64,000 nucleotides of DNA, from positions 178,094 to 242,093 of the forward strand of contig JACVGT010000011.1 in the NCBI GenBank assembly GCA_018992685.1, in the 5' to 3' direction. Numbering within the stretch: position 1 is the stretch's first letter; each line of letters begins with the position of its first letter. The position numbers were made by a program, and so were the translations under genes. Source of the stretch: Theionarchaea archaeon. GTDB lineage: Archaea > Methanobacteriota_B > Thermococci > Methanofastidiosales > SZ-28-30. This document shows, one piece after another, positions 8,130 through 17,007 of the stretch. The notes beneath the pieces were generated by a model. The model ran no database searches. It had not been told where the DNA came from and saw only the letters and a list, made by a program, of their open reading frames with translations.

Positions 8130-8488
8130 ATCTTCATTTTATGTCCTTTTATTTTTTATTATCATTTCCATTATTCTTAAAAAGAAATTTTCATCATCAT
8201 TCTAAATGTCGTGTGCGGTTTTTTTATTAATTATCCACCGACTTTGAAATCGGGTCGCGAAATTCGCAGAGTCCGCAAGCTTTATAAAGAATGGAGCCCT
8301 CTACTTATTATAACTGGAAGGTACTGGTTGGAAGGGTAAATCCCCCCGAGGCTCAACAAACCATTGCCCCCATAACCTTCTTCTCAAACACTGAGGCCTC
8401 TCAGCGGAGAGCCCATATTCCAACTCTCCTTCCGACTTCTGCTTTTCACGAGATACTCTCTCTGCTGGTGGGTAGAAGGTCATGATCC
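8130..8488. other. 359-nt region with orphan promoter
   Basis: A/T-rich first half (8130-8240) with T-runs. A clean TATA box TTTATAAA at 8281-8288 points rightward, but the predicted start near 8310 opens no convincing reading frame; the ATG at 8291 is too close to the TATA box to be transcribed. An untranslated RNA is possible. Nothing else seen. Confidence 0.35.
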
Positions 8489-8965
8489 TCATTCTCCATC
8501 AAAGGTGAACAGATCCACGATCCTCCTGGCAGGCTCAAATGCTTTGCAAAATCGTCTCAGACCTGGTACTGCTTCAATCTGTCCCCTTTCATCCCTGTAG
8601 GCATGCAGTCCATCAGGGAATACCAGGTCTCTGCGATCCTTATTGGCGAATGCTACAATGACACTGACAATATACACTGTATTCTCCTGGGGATCGGGAA
8701 GGTTCACCGTTTTATCATAAGATATATCAGTGATATCCACACCGTCAACAGTTTCGGAACGCCTCTCAGTTTCTTTCACTCGCGCCACCTTTCCACTTCG
8801 TGGAATTATGATATCCTTTTCACCCTGTCGGATGACCACATCATGAGGGGTTAAATTTATGAGGACGGGTTTTTTCTTTTCAAAAAGGCTCTTGACTTTC
8901 TGAAAGACCTTTGAAAAAAGGTTGAAAGCCTGCTTTGTGCTATCTGAAAACAAATCCCAACTCAT
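8489..8965 (-). CDS. Conserved protein resembling a small phage-associated family
   Basis: 158 aa. After a helical basic leader (about residues 1-35) comes a compact domain beginning LINLTPHDVVIR and containing a PRSGKVARV segment, a PDPQENTVYIVS segment and a late VPGLRRF segment. I recall this pattern (INLTPH..., PEP..GT.YIVS...) from short uncharacterised proteins common in phages and bacteria, often without assigned function. Starting at 8965 places the ATG 26 nt from the TATA box at 8988-8995; an upstream ATG at 8983 is only about 9 nt away from it and so is unlikely. No neighbouring phage gene is present. Function unknown. Confidence 0.75.
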   Translation of the reverse strand: MSWDLFSDSTKQAFNLFSKVFQKVKSLFEKKKPVLINLTPHDVVIRQGEKDIIIPRSGKVARVKETERRSETVDGVDITDISYDKTVNLPDPQENTVYIVSVIVAFANKDRRDLVFPDGLHAYRDERGQIEAVPGLRRFCKAFEPARRIVDLFTFDGE

Positions 8966-9102
8966 GACGAGATGTTCTTCCATGACATCTTAAAGGTTTC
9001 CCACCGTCCTTTCTCCCTCCTGACAAGGGGTTCACATCCCCTCTCACCGACCTGAAGTGGATCAGCACCCAACCCTTTTATGTGACGACTCAAACACTGA
9101 TC

Positions 9103-9645
9103 ATGCTCACGCAAGAACAAGGCCAGTACCTGGTAAATCTAGCCAGGAAAAATATTGCTCACTTTCTCAAGACTGGAACAGCACTTCCTATCAACGGCTT
9201 TCCCACCATTCTCAACGAGAAAAGAGGTGTATTCGTCACTCTCAAGAAGAACGAGCATCTCAGGGGCTGCATCGGGTATCCAGAGCCTGTCTACCCTTTA
9301 ATCGAGGCACTCTTGGATTCTTCGATTTCTGCAGCGGTGAGAGATCCCCGGTTTCCACCTGTTACCGCCTCTGAAATGGAGACTGTTACTGTGGAGGTTA
9401 CTGTCCTGACAGAACCGACCCCCATCAAGCCAGATCCTGCCAACGTCACTATTGGAAAGGACGGTCTCATGATAGAACAGGGTATGTTCAAGGGCATCCT
9501 TCTCCCCCAGGTACCCGTGGAATGGGAGTGGGATTCTGAAGAATTCCTTTGCCAGGCGTGTATCAAGGCAGGACTCCCTCCAGATTGTTGGCTGGACAAG
9601 AAAACTGTCGTCTACGCATTCCAGGGTCAGATCTTCTCTGAGTGA
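9103..9645 (+). CDS. AMMECR1 family protein
   Basis: 180 aa. Contains the invariant LRGCIG motif (about residues 53-58), AVRDPRF and the EVTVL..P stretches that define AMMECR1 (TIGR00296), a family present in all archaea and eukaryotes, linked genetically to modification or repair functions but without an established reaction. The ATG at 9103 lies 24 nt from a TATA element (TTTTATG, 9076-9082); a GTG at 9082 in frame would lie inside that element, so 9103 is preferred. Monocistronic. Confidence 0.92.
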   Translation: MLTQEQGQYLVNLARKNIAHFLKTGTALPINGFPTILNEKRGVFVTLKKNEHLRGCIGYPEPVYPLIEALLDSSISAAVRDPRFPPVTASEMETVTVEVTVLTEPTPIKPDPANVTIGKDGLMIEQGMFKGILLPQVPVEWEWDSEEFLCQACIKAGLPPDCWLDKKTVVYAFQGQIFSE

Positions 9646-9714
9646 GAGTTCATATTTTCCGGAAAGCGTAGGCTTTGCATGCTTTTCTTACATTACCCAA
9701 AGTGAAGAGAAACC

Positions 9715-9722
9715 TTTATATA
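9715..9722 (+). promoter_or_regulatory. TATA box of glnA
   Basis: TTTATATA centred 24-25 nt before the ATG at 9743, so the transcript is leaderless. Confidence 0.75.
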
Positions 9723-9742
9723 CAGGGATACCCAACGTACAT

Positions 9743-11104
9743 ATGCACACCCCTGAAGACATTGTTGACTTTTGTGAAGAAAGAAACATCCGGCTCATAA
9801 AATTACAGTTTGCTGACCTCGTGGGAGAACTGAAACAATTCGAGGTTCCTCTCAAGATCTTTCCCAAGGCACTTGAAGAAGGACTGAGCTTTGACGGTTC
9901 ATCCGTCACGGGGATGAACCCCGTGGAGGAAAGTGACCTGGTGGTAAAACCTGATGTGTCCACGTTTATTGAACTGCCTCTGGCAAGACAGAATGGAAAA
10001 GAGAAAGACAGACCCCGGGTGGCCCGTGTCTTGTGCAACATCTATGAACCTCAAAATGGCAGCCTCACGCGACATCCAGGTGATCCTCGGTTTGTTTTAC
10101 AGAAGAATTTAGAATATGCTCTGAAAAAGGGATTCATCTACAATGTAGGCCCTGAGCTGGAATTCTTCATGTTCGAGCAGGATGGAGTCGCCAGGGTAAC
10201 AGACTCAGGCGGGTACTTTGCTTCACCCTTCAGAGACCGTGGTGAGCGTGTCAGGGAGCAGATTATTGGGATTCTCTCCGAGTTGGGCAACCAGACAGGG
10301 ATTGAGGCCGAGTATTCCCACCATGAGGCAGCCTTCTCGCAGCATGAGATTGATCTCAACTACGCAGAAGCACTGAAGATGGCAGATTTCACCATGTTAT
10401 ATAAGTGGATTGTGAAATTCATAGCAGAGCAGAGCGACATGGTGGCTACCTTCATGCCGAAGCCCATTGAAGGTATCAATGGCTCTGGCATGCATATCCA
10501 CCAGAGTCTGGCAAATGAGAAAGGGGATAACCTGTTCTTTGATTCCCGGAATGACTACGGGCTGTCAGATATTGCCAGGCAGTTTATTGCAGGACAGTTG
10601 AAATATGCACGTGAAATATGCGGCATTCTGGCCCAGTGGGTGAACTCATATAAGCGGCTTATCCCAAATTTTGAGGCCCCCACCTATGTCTCCTGGTCTG
10701 TAGTGAACAGGTCTGCTCTCATCAGGGTACCTTTGTCGTTGAAGAATAGAGAGAAAGCAGCAAGAGCAGAAATTCGGTGTGCAGATCCTGCGTGCAATCC
10801 GTACCTGGTCTTCGCTGTGCTGCTGAGGGCAGGGCTCAAAGGCATTGAGGAAGGATTGGAACTTGAAAGTCCCCAGAAAGACAATTTATACAACTTAGGA
10901 TATCAAGAGCGGAAAAAACGGGGCATCATAGATTTGCCGGGAAGCCTGGGAGAAGCCATCAGAGAAGTTGAAAAGTCAGAGCTTGTCAGACAGGTACTGG
11001 GAGGGGTTATCATGGATAACTGGATCGCCCTGAAGGCGGAGGAATGGGCCAACTACAGAAAGAAAGTCCATCCATATGAGTTAGAGGTATACTACCACCT
11101 CTGA
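9743..11104 (+). CDS. glnA: Glutamine synthetase, type I
   Basis: Makes glutamine from glutamate, ammonia and ATP. At 453 aa it is of GSI length. Signatures in order: FDGSSVTGM in the beta-grasp domain, EFFMF (metal Glu), NGSGMHIHQSL (ATP/metal loop), NSYKRLIPNFEAP, RSALIRVP and the C-terminal RAEIRCADPACNPYL segment with the catalytic Arg residues. The 3' region has NLYNLGYQERKK where adenylylated bacterial enzymes have their Tyr site, but archaeal enzymes are generally not adenylylated. It has its own TATA box and no PII or amt gene nearby. Confidence 0.97.
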   Translation: MHTPEDIVDFCEERNIRLIKLQFADLVGELKQFEVPLKIFPKALEEGLSFDGSSVTGMNPVEESDLVVKPDVSTFIELPLARQNGKEKDRPRVARVLCNIYEPQNGSLTRHPGDPRFVLQKNLEYALKKGFIYNVGPELEFFMFEQDGVARVTDSGGYFASPFRDRGERVREQIIGILSELGNQTGIEAEYSHHEAAFSQHEIDLNYAEALKMADFTMLYKWIVKFIAEQSDMVATFMPKPIEGINGSGMHIHQSLANEKGDNLFFDSRNDYGLSDIARQFIAGQLKYAREICGILAQWVNSYKRLIPNFEAPTYVSWSVVNRSALIRVPLSLKNREKAARAEIRCADPACNPYLVFAVLLRAGLKGIEEGLELESPQKDNLYNLGYQERKKRGIIDLPGSLGEAIREVEKSELVRQVLGGVIMDNWIALKAEEWANYRKKVHPYELEVYYHL

Positions 11105-11258
11105 TCTTCTTTTTTCGGATCTTCCTTTATCAATGCTTCCCACTCCTTCTTTCTGGTTTACACATTGTAGGACAGACCCAACCCTTAAGAAGTATCTACT
11201 CTTATGACTAACAGAGATCAAAATCGAGAATTTCCTTTGAAATAACGGAGGTGATGGA

Positions 11259-11759
11259 ATGAGTCATAATATCCGCTGTGAAACGGCACAGAGTCAACCA
11301 GAAGAGTGCGAATGCAGATGCAATGGGGAGTACCATGGCATACACAGACGGGACCTACCTGAGAGAGCTCAATTCGTGAACAGGAAAATGGGTGGAGGAC
11401 TGGGAAGGATCATTCAGACCTTGAACAGGAGAAAGTTGGTGATGGCGTGCGGCATCCAGATAGAAATGGTTCTCTTCATTGGAATCGAAGATGAAGAGGG
11501 CATTCTGGATGGAGCTGGAAGGAAATGGGCAGTATACAGTAAGTGTCGATATCTGGTTGAAGGGAAATGCAGGAAGTTAGGAAAGACTCCCCGCAATACG
11601 GCAGAATGCAAACCTGTCATCGTTGCGCCAACCTCATCAGGGATAGCTCAAATAGACCGCCTGAGCCTTGTGGAGATAAGCATCATCTGCTTTCTGTCGG
11701 CCAGGAGGGTATGGGAGTTCGAAAGCCCTGTGGAATCCATAGTGGTAGGCACAGAGTAA
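11259..11759 (+). CDS. Cys-rich protein of unknown function
   Basis: 166 aa. GGAGGTGATGG directly before the ATG is one of the strongest ribosome sites in the window, so the gene is probably real. Near the N-terminus a C.C.C.GEYHGI motif (Cys 17, 19, 21 with His 26) resembles a small metal-binding knuckle; further Cys occur in KCRYLVEGKCRK and TAECKP in the middle, and the C-terminal part is moderately hydrophobic. A metal- or nucleic-acid-binding role is plausible but not shown. The leader between a TATA-like CCTTAAGAA (about 11183-11191) and the ATG is about 50 nt, unusually long here. Confidence 0.6.
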   Translation: MSHNIRCETAQSQPEECECRCNGEYHGIHRRDLPERAQFVNRKMGGGLGRIIQTLNRRKLVMACGIQIEMVLFIGIEDEEGILDGAGRKWAVYSKCRYLVEGKCRKLGKTPRNTAECKPVIVAPTSSGIAQIDRLSLVEISIICFLSARRVWEFESPVESIVVGTE

Positions 11760-11798
11760 CAGAACCACCTTTAAAAGTGTTCCATGCAACAGGGAGTG

Positions 11799-12977
11799 AT
11801 GCATGTTTTTGGGTTTGTCGTTAATCCCATTGCTGGAATGGGTGGACGTGTTGGACTGAAAGGAACAGATAATGTGGTAGAAGAGGCAATTGAAAGAGGT
11901 GCAGAGCCTGTCTCAGGAGAAAGGGCACTTCGTATGCTGAAAGTGCTAGTAAGGGCACGCAATGAGTGCAAGAGAGAACTTCCCATTACCTGGGTTACTG
12001 TCTCCGGGAACATGGGAGCAGCCCTTCTCGAGGAGGCAGGCTTTTCTTCACAGGAGTACACAGTTCTCCATGAATGTGCGGACATCACGACGAGGGAAGA
12101 TACAAAGAAGGCTTGCAGAGAATTTCAGACCCATAATGCAGAATTAATAGTATTCTGTGGAGGGGATGGGACAGCACGAGACATATTTGAGGTGGTAGAT
12201 GCTGAAACTCCTGTTGTGGGCATCCCGGCAGGAGTAAAAATGCATTCTGGCGTCTTTGGGGTCAATCCAGAAAGTGTAGCTGAAGTGATTCTCGCCTTTG
12301 TAGAGGGGAATTTGGGACTCAGCGAAGTGGAGATTATGGATTTGGATGAGATAGCATATCGTAAAGGAGAATGGAGAATAGACCTGCATGGTATTGCTGT
12401 TACTCCATTTGAAGATAGTTATATACAGAGTGCCAAGATGATGGTTCGCGGGCCTTCAGAAGAAGAATTGAAAAAGGAAATTGCAGAGTATCTGCTAGAA
12501 TTGATGGAGGAGGACACCTTATATATCCTGGGTTCGGGGAGCACTCTGAGAACTGTCGGTGAGGAACTGGGCATCGATAAGACTCTCCTGGGGATAGATG
12601 CTGTGGTCAATAGGACGTTGATCGGGAAGGACGTCAATGAAAAGGAATTGCTACGCCTCCTTGGAGAGTATGATCGTTCCACACTGATTGTCAGTCCCAT
12701 TGGAGCACAGGGATTCATACTGGGTAGAGGAAACCAGCAGTTAAGTCCAGCAGTTATAAAGAAAATTGGCATCGACAGAATCATGGTGGTTGCCACCCCC
12801 ACCAAGCTCCAACAAACAGAAGCTTTGAGAGTGGACACCAATGATTCAGACCTGGATAGAGCATTTTCAGAGAAGAAATACTTCAGAGTTATTACAGGAT
12901 ACCACACCATGGCTGTACGGAATGTCGAGGTTCAGGTAGCCAGGAGATCTCTTGAGAAACGTGGTGGGATTTTCTGA
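11799..12977 (+). CDS. ATP-NAD kinase family protein (COG3199)
   Basis: 392 aa. The N-terminus VFGFVVNPIAGMGGRVGLKGTD and the GGDGTARDI motif (about residue 118) are those of the archaeal/AcoX-type branch of the NAD-kinase/diacylglycerol-kinase superfamily, where GGDG binds the nucleotide. Members phosphorylate NAD or a related cofactor; the exact substrate of this long branch, which carries a roughly 200-residue C-terminal domain, is not firmly known. The ATG at 11799 is 25 nt from TTTAAAAG (11770-11777), so it is favoured over the ATG at 11784 located 10 nt from that element. Confidence 0.9.
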   Translation: MHVFGFVVNPIAGMGGRVGLKGTDNVVEEAIERGAEPVSGERALRMLKVLVRARNECKRELPITWVTVSGNMGAALLEEAGFSSQEYTVLHECADITTREDTKKACREFQTHNAELIVFCGGDGTARDIFEVVDAETPVVGIPAGVKMHSGVFGVNPESVAEVILAFVEGNLGLSEVEIMDLDEIAYRKGEWRIDLHGIAVTPFEDSYIQSAKMMVRGPSEEELKKEIAEYLLELMEEDTLYILGSGSTLRTVGEELGIDKTLLGIDAVVNRTLIGKDVNEKELLRLLGEYDRSTLIVSPIGAQGFILGRGNQQLSPAVIKKIGIDRIMVVATPTKLQQTEALRVDTNDSDLDRAFSEKKYFRVITGYHTMAVRNVEVQVARRSLEKRGGIF

Positions 12978-13146
12978 ATCCTGGTCGTCGCCCTGTTCTT
13001 CTTTCGTGTTCAATGCTACCATTCTCGTGAACTCGCCATCTGATCTAAGACGACACCCCTTGTGAGGACGGTTCAGTTTCGCGCGCCACATGCAACCTTA
13101 AATACCTGTGTGTTGTAAGGTGTATAACTTATGCAGGAGGAATAAA

Positions 13147-14190
13147 ATGAAAGACACAATGCTGGCTGTCTTCAAAACCAACCCCGAGCCAGGAGGAACA
13201 GAAATCAGAGAGGTGCCAGTCCCTATCGTGGGAGCACGTGATGTTCTCATCAAGGTCAAAGCATGTTCTATTTGTGGAACAGATGTGCACATCTATAACT
13301 GGGACCAGTGGGCGCAGAAACGGATCACTCCTCCGCTCCTGTATGGTCATGAGTTTGGAGGAGAAGTCGTTGAAATCGGAAGTGATGTCACGACTGTTCA
13401 GGTGGGTGATTATGTCTCAGCAGAATCCCATATTTTCTGTGGTTCATGTTACAACTGTAGAATGCAACAGCGCCACATCTGCTCAAACCTGCAGATCCTG
13501 GGTGTGGACACGTCAGGCATTTTTGCTGAATATGCTCGGATACCTGCCCAAAATATATGGAAGAACGATCCTGATTTGCCCATTGAGTATGCGAGTGTAC
13601 AGGACCCACTGGGAAATGCGGTGCATACCGTATTCGCGGCAGACGTCCCGGGGAGAAATGTGGTTATCCTGGGATGTGGGCCCATCGGGGTTTTCGCCAC
13701 TGCAATCTGCCACACGATTGGTGCAGCTCAGATTTTTGCCACCGAGGCGAAGTATAAGTACCGGGCAGACATTGCAGAAAAAGTCGGTGCAGATCAAGTT
13801 TTCTTTGGTGATGTGGATGTGCATGCTGGAGTGATGGAAGCTACCGATGGAGTGGGTGCAGATGTGGTTTTGGAATTCACAGGAAGTCCTGCTGCTGTCA
13901 ATCAGGGACTCAAACTCCTGAGACCAGGAGGGACTATAGTGCTGCTGGGAGTATTTTCAAAAGAATTCACCACTGATCTCACTGATAACGTGGTTTTCAA
14001 GTATGTTACGGTCCAGGGAATTACCGGGCGCCTGGTCTGGGATACCTGGTACAGAATGCGGGGCTTATTCAAAGCGGGGCTCAACGTGGATCCCGTGATA
14101 ACCCATACCTTTAAGTTTGAGGAGTTTTTCGAAGCAATGGAGGTCATGAGATCGGGAAACTCCGGAAAAGTCGTTCTATATATGGAATAA
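13147..14190 (+). CDS. tdh: L-threonine 3-dehydrogenase
   Basis: Oxidises threonine to 2-amino-3-ketobutyrate with NAD. 347 aa, medium-chain zinc dehydrogenase: catalytic zinc residues C43 (CGTDVH), H68 and E69 (GHE); structural zinc Cys 98, 101, 104 and 112; Rossmann motif GCGPIG; and the TDH-specific NWDQWA segment near residue 51. The ATG follows AGGAGGAATAAA; earlier in-frame starts lie before this ribosome site. TATA TTAAATAC is at about 13098-13105. kbl follows after 13 nt with its own ribosome site, so the pair forms the threonine-to-glycine operon. Confidence 0.96.
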   Translation: MKDTMLAVFKTNPEPGGTEIREVPVPIVGARDVLIKVKACSICGTDVHIYNWDQWAQKRITPPLLYGHEFGGEVVEIGSDVTTVQVGDYVSAESHIFCGSCYNCRMQQRHICSNLQILGVDTSGIFAEYARIPAQNIWKNDPDLPIEYASVQDPLGNAVHTVFAADVPGRNVVILGCGPIGVFATAICHTIGAAQIFATEAKYKYRADIAEKVGADQVFFGDVDVHAGVMEATDGVGADVVLEFTGSPAAVNQGLKLLRPGGTIVLLGVFSKEFTTDLTDNVVFKYVTVQGITGRLVWDTWYRMRGLFKAGLNVDPVITHTFKFEEFFEAMEVMRSGNSGKVVLYME

Positions 14191-14203
14191 AGGAGGATAT
14201 CCT

Positions 14204-15391
14204 ATGAAAAGAAATCCAACAGTATTCTTGAGAGAAGAATACCAGAACCTAGTAGAACAAAACTTAAACTGGAAATTACGAGTTCTGGAAGGACCTTCTG
14301 CTCCCCTCTCTGTGGTAGAAGGAAAGAAGGTTATTATGCTGTGTTCCAACAACTACCTGAATTTGTCCAACCATCCCAACCTGAAAAAAGCTGCCAAGGA
14401 GATTATTGACACACACGGCGCGGGATCGGGGTCAGTGCGGGCCATCGCGGGGACCATGGACATTCATATGGAGGTGGAGAAAGCTCTGGCGAGATTCAAG
14501 AGAACCGAAGCCGCTCTGGTATACCAGACAGGGTTTGCAGCTAATTCAGGGCTCATTCCCCAGCTGGTGGATAAGGGAGATTTAATCATATCCGATGAGT
14601 TGAACCACGGGTCCATCATTGATGGAGTTCGGCTCTCTGCAGCTGACAGAGCGATTTTCAAACACAGGGACTATAGCAATTTGGAGGACGTGTTGAACGA
14701 GGCTGAAAAGGAAGCCTACAGACGAATATTGATCATCACGGACGGTGTTTTCTCCATGGATGGAGATGTTGCCAGAATGGATGCAATAGTGAACCTGGCA
14801 GAAGAACATGGTGCCATGACCTATGTGGATGATGCTCACGGGGAAGGAGTTCTTGGCGAGAACGGCAGAGGAATTGGCGCTCACTACAATCTGGAAGGGA
14901 AGATCCATGTGGAAATGGGGACCTTCTCAAAGGCATATGGTGTGGTGGGTGGCCTCATTGCAGGAAGCCGTGATTTGGTGAATTTCGCCTTCAATAAGTC
15001 CAGGACCTGGCTATTGTCTGCCTCTCATCCTCCCCAAGTGGCTGCAGCTCAACTGGCAGCCATTCAGATATTGGAATCTGAGCCCGAGCACTGGAAAAGA
15101 CTGTGGAATAATACCACATATTTCAAGAAAGAGTTGAAGAGCATGGGCTTCGACACCGGTCAATCAGAGACTCCCATTACTCCTGTTATTGTGGGGGAAT
15201 CCAGCGTTGCCAAAGCATTGTCTGACAAACTTTTCGAGAACGGTGTATTCGCGTTACCCATTGTGTTCCCCATGGTGGCCAAGGACAAGGCCCGCATCAG
15301 GACCATGATGAATGCAGGTCTAACCGATGAGGACTTGAACGACGCTCTGCGAGCCTTTGAAACGTGTGGAAAAGAATTGAAGATCGTGTAA
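14204..15391 (+). CDS. kbl: 2-amino-3-ketobutyrate CoA ligase (glycine C-acetyltransferase)
   Basis: Cleaves the unstable product of Tdh with CoA to glycine and acetyl-CoA. 395 aa, matching the alpha-oxoamine synthase family: CSNNYLNLSNHP near residue 47, GAGSGSVRAIAGT, DELNHGSIIDG, the cofactor-binding D-A-H (YVDDAHGEG, about 207-215) and the PLP Lys243 in GTFSKAYG. AAAGGAGGATATCCT precedes the ATG. Its place directly after tdh supports Kbl over biotin-forming AONS (BioF). A T-rich stretch at 15398-15413 probably ends the operon. Confidence 0.95.
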   Translation: MKRNPTVFLREEYQNLVEQNLNWKLRVLEGPSAPLSVVEGKKVIMLCSNNYLNLSNHPNLKKAAKEIIDTHGAGSGSVRAIAGTMDIHMEVEKALARFKRTEAALVYQTGFAANSGLIPQLVDKGDLIISDELNHGSIIDGVRLSAADRAIFKHRDYSNLEDVLNEAEKEAYRRILIITDGVFSMDGDVARMDAIVNLAEEHGAMTYVDDAHGEGVLGENGRGIGAHYNLEGKIHVEMGTFSKAYGVVGGLIAGSRDLVNFAFNKSRTWLLSASHPPQVAAAQLAAIQILESEPEHWKRLWNNTTYFKKELKSMGFDTGQSETPITPVIVGESSVAKALSDKLFENGVFALPIVFPMVAKDKARIRTMMNAGLTDEDLNDALRAFETCGKELKIV

Positions 15392-15397
15392 CTGATC

Positions 15398-15413
15398 TCT
15401 TTTTTCTCTTTTG
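15398..15413 (+). terminator. T-rich terminator after tdh-kbl
   Basis: CTCTTTTTTCTCTTTT six nt after the kbl stop codon. Confidence 0.5.
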
Positions 15414-15558
15414 TTCAGGTTCCTGTTTATGCTCAAAGCGAACAGAATTCAGGATAACACAGTTATTTGGGAGACGTGCCGGCAAATAGCAGCTTTTGAG
15501 GGCCATAACATTTTTAAGGATAAAGGTCTTGGATTTCATACTCCAACGACGTGATATA

Positions 15559-15930
15559 ATGGTCTTCCTGGCAAGAATCATGAGCCCGAACCCGGGCTCA
15601 GAGGAGTTAGAATCACTTATTAGAGACATGGAACCTAGAAGGGTCACCGGCGTGCTCAGAGTTACATTTGATGCATGTTCTGGATTTATTGCTCTTGAGA
15701 ATGGCAGTATTGTGGACGGATATGAAATATACAGAGATGGACTTCTGGTGAGGGACAGGCAGGCACGCCACATTGTGGAGCGGTTCAGGGGAGAGCCTGG
15801 CAGGATTGACGTCTACCCTGTGAACTCTCATGTCCTTCAGACGTTTCTTTCTACACTGGAAGATGATCTTCCTCAGAATTTCAGGAGCTGGTTTCAATCT
15901 CTGTTCAACTCCTGCAATGACACTAATTAA
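15559..15930 (+). CDS. Small protein with DUF4388/PATAN-like pattern
   Basis: 123 aa. The central stretch VTGVLRVTF...SGFIALENGSIVDGYEIY resembles the G.L.V....G.I.F..G.I..A pattern of PATAN/DUF4388-type domains found in bacterial and archaeal signalling proteins; the match is by eye and weak. The ATG at 15559 has a partial GTGAT ribosome site three nt upstream and TTTTTAAG at about 15511-15518 as promoter; an in-frame start at 15496 lies before that TATA box. It is not clearly linked to tdh-kbl or the HDAC gene. Confidence 0.6.
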   Translation: MVFLARIMSPNPGSEELESLIRDMEPRRVTGVLRVTFDACSGFIALENGSIVDGYEIYRDGLLVRDRQARHIVERFRGEPGRIDVYPVNSHVLQTFLSTLEDDLPQNFRSWFQSLFNSCNDTN

Positions 15931-16084
15931 CGAGGGCAACGTCATCTCTCAGGTCCCACTTCCTCCTTCTCTCTTTTCCTCTTCCTCTCGAGGGGATGCA
16001 GGTGTCACCCCTCAATCATGTAGAGGGATGATCTACCTCATTGTCCAGAGGAATGCTTAAATATCCTGCCATATTCTCTCACGT

Positions 16085-16927
16085 ATGAATGTGGTCTTCT
16101 CGCCTCGATGCCTGGAATTCAAGTCCCCTGGTCACCCCGAGTCACCGGAACGTGTACGAAAGACATATGAACTCCTCACACAAAAGGACTATTCGTTTGT
16201 CGAACCTTCACCCTGTACAGAACAGGATCTCCTTCTGGTTCATTCTCCAGAACTTGTGAGAAGTGTTAAGAACAATGACTTTTACAACTGGGACTCTCCC
16301 AACCTCCCTCACATCTATGATTTTGCTGTCTTATCTGCAGGAGGGTCAGTGACAGCCATGGAATTATCCCTTTCCGAGGGAAGGAGTTTTTCGCTGATGC
16401 GTCCTCCTGGACATCACGTTTCACGAGAAAGCCTGGGCGGATTCTGTTATTTCAATAATGTGGCCATTGCTGTGGCCAAGGCCCTGACCACGCTCGATAG
16501 GGTGGCAATACTGGATTTTGACTGTCATCATGGAAATGGAACCCAGGCCATTTTTTTGGGAAATCCAGCCGTCCTCTACATATCGTGGCATCAAATCCAC
16601 ATATATCCCGGAACAGGTCACCAAAGTCAATCGAATTGCATAAACTTTCCATTGAATGCAGGAGCCGACCACAACGATTTCATGGCCCTATTTGAGAAAG
16701 GATGTAAGAAAACACTTGAATTTAACCCTGACCTCATAGCAGTATCTGCTGGGTTTGATGGATACATAGGAGATCCTCTGTCCATGTTGAGATTCCAGCA
16801 GAAAACATATGAGGAGATCGGTGAAAGGGTCAAATCCGTTGGATGTCCCAGTTTCGCTGTACTGGAAGGAGGATATGGTGGAGAACTCCCCCTCTGTGTA
16901 CACAAATTCCTGCAGGGCTACTTCTAG
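16085..16927 (+). CDS. Histone-deacetylase-family zinc hydrolase
   Basis: 280 aa member of the arginase/deacetylase fold. Diagnostic motifs are RPPGHH (His 110-111 charge relay), GGFCYFNNVAIA, the zinc ligands D146 and H148 in DFDCHHGNGTQ, third ligand D225 in SAGFD, and a late LEGGYGG. Archaeal and bacterial relatives deacetylate acetoin-type metabolites, polyamines or protein lysines; the substrate is not predictable. The ATG lies 25 nt from CTTAAATAT (16056-16064), so leaderless. Alba, a chromatin protein whose acetylation state matters in some archaea, is encoded 5.6 kb away, but no direct link is shown. Confidence 0.92.
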   Translation: MNVVFSPRCLEFKSPGHPESPERVRKTYELLTQKDYSFVEPSPCTEQDLLLVHSPELVRSVKNNDFYNWDSPNLPHIYDFAVLSAGGSVTAMELSLSEGRSFSLMRPPGHHVSRESLGGFCYFNNVAIAVAKALTTLDRVAILDFDCHHGNGTQAIFLGNPAVLYISWHQIHIYPGTGHQSQSNCINFPLNAGADHNDFMALFEKGCKKTLEFNPDLIAVSAGFDGYIGDPLSMLRFQQKTYEEIGERVKSVGCPSFAVLEGGYGGELPLCVHKFLQGYF

Positions 16928-17007
16928 TTGCGGGTTCTTTTTCCTGGTGTTCAACTTCACTCCACACGCCAGCCATAACCTTATATCCTCATGAGCTAAA
17001 CCTTCGC

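Noticed and set aside
8291..8485. 64-codon plus frame starting at 8291
   Set aside because: The ATG is within a few bases of the TATA box, so it would not be in the transcript; alternative starts lack signals.
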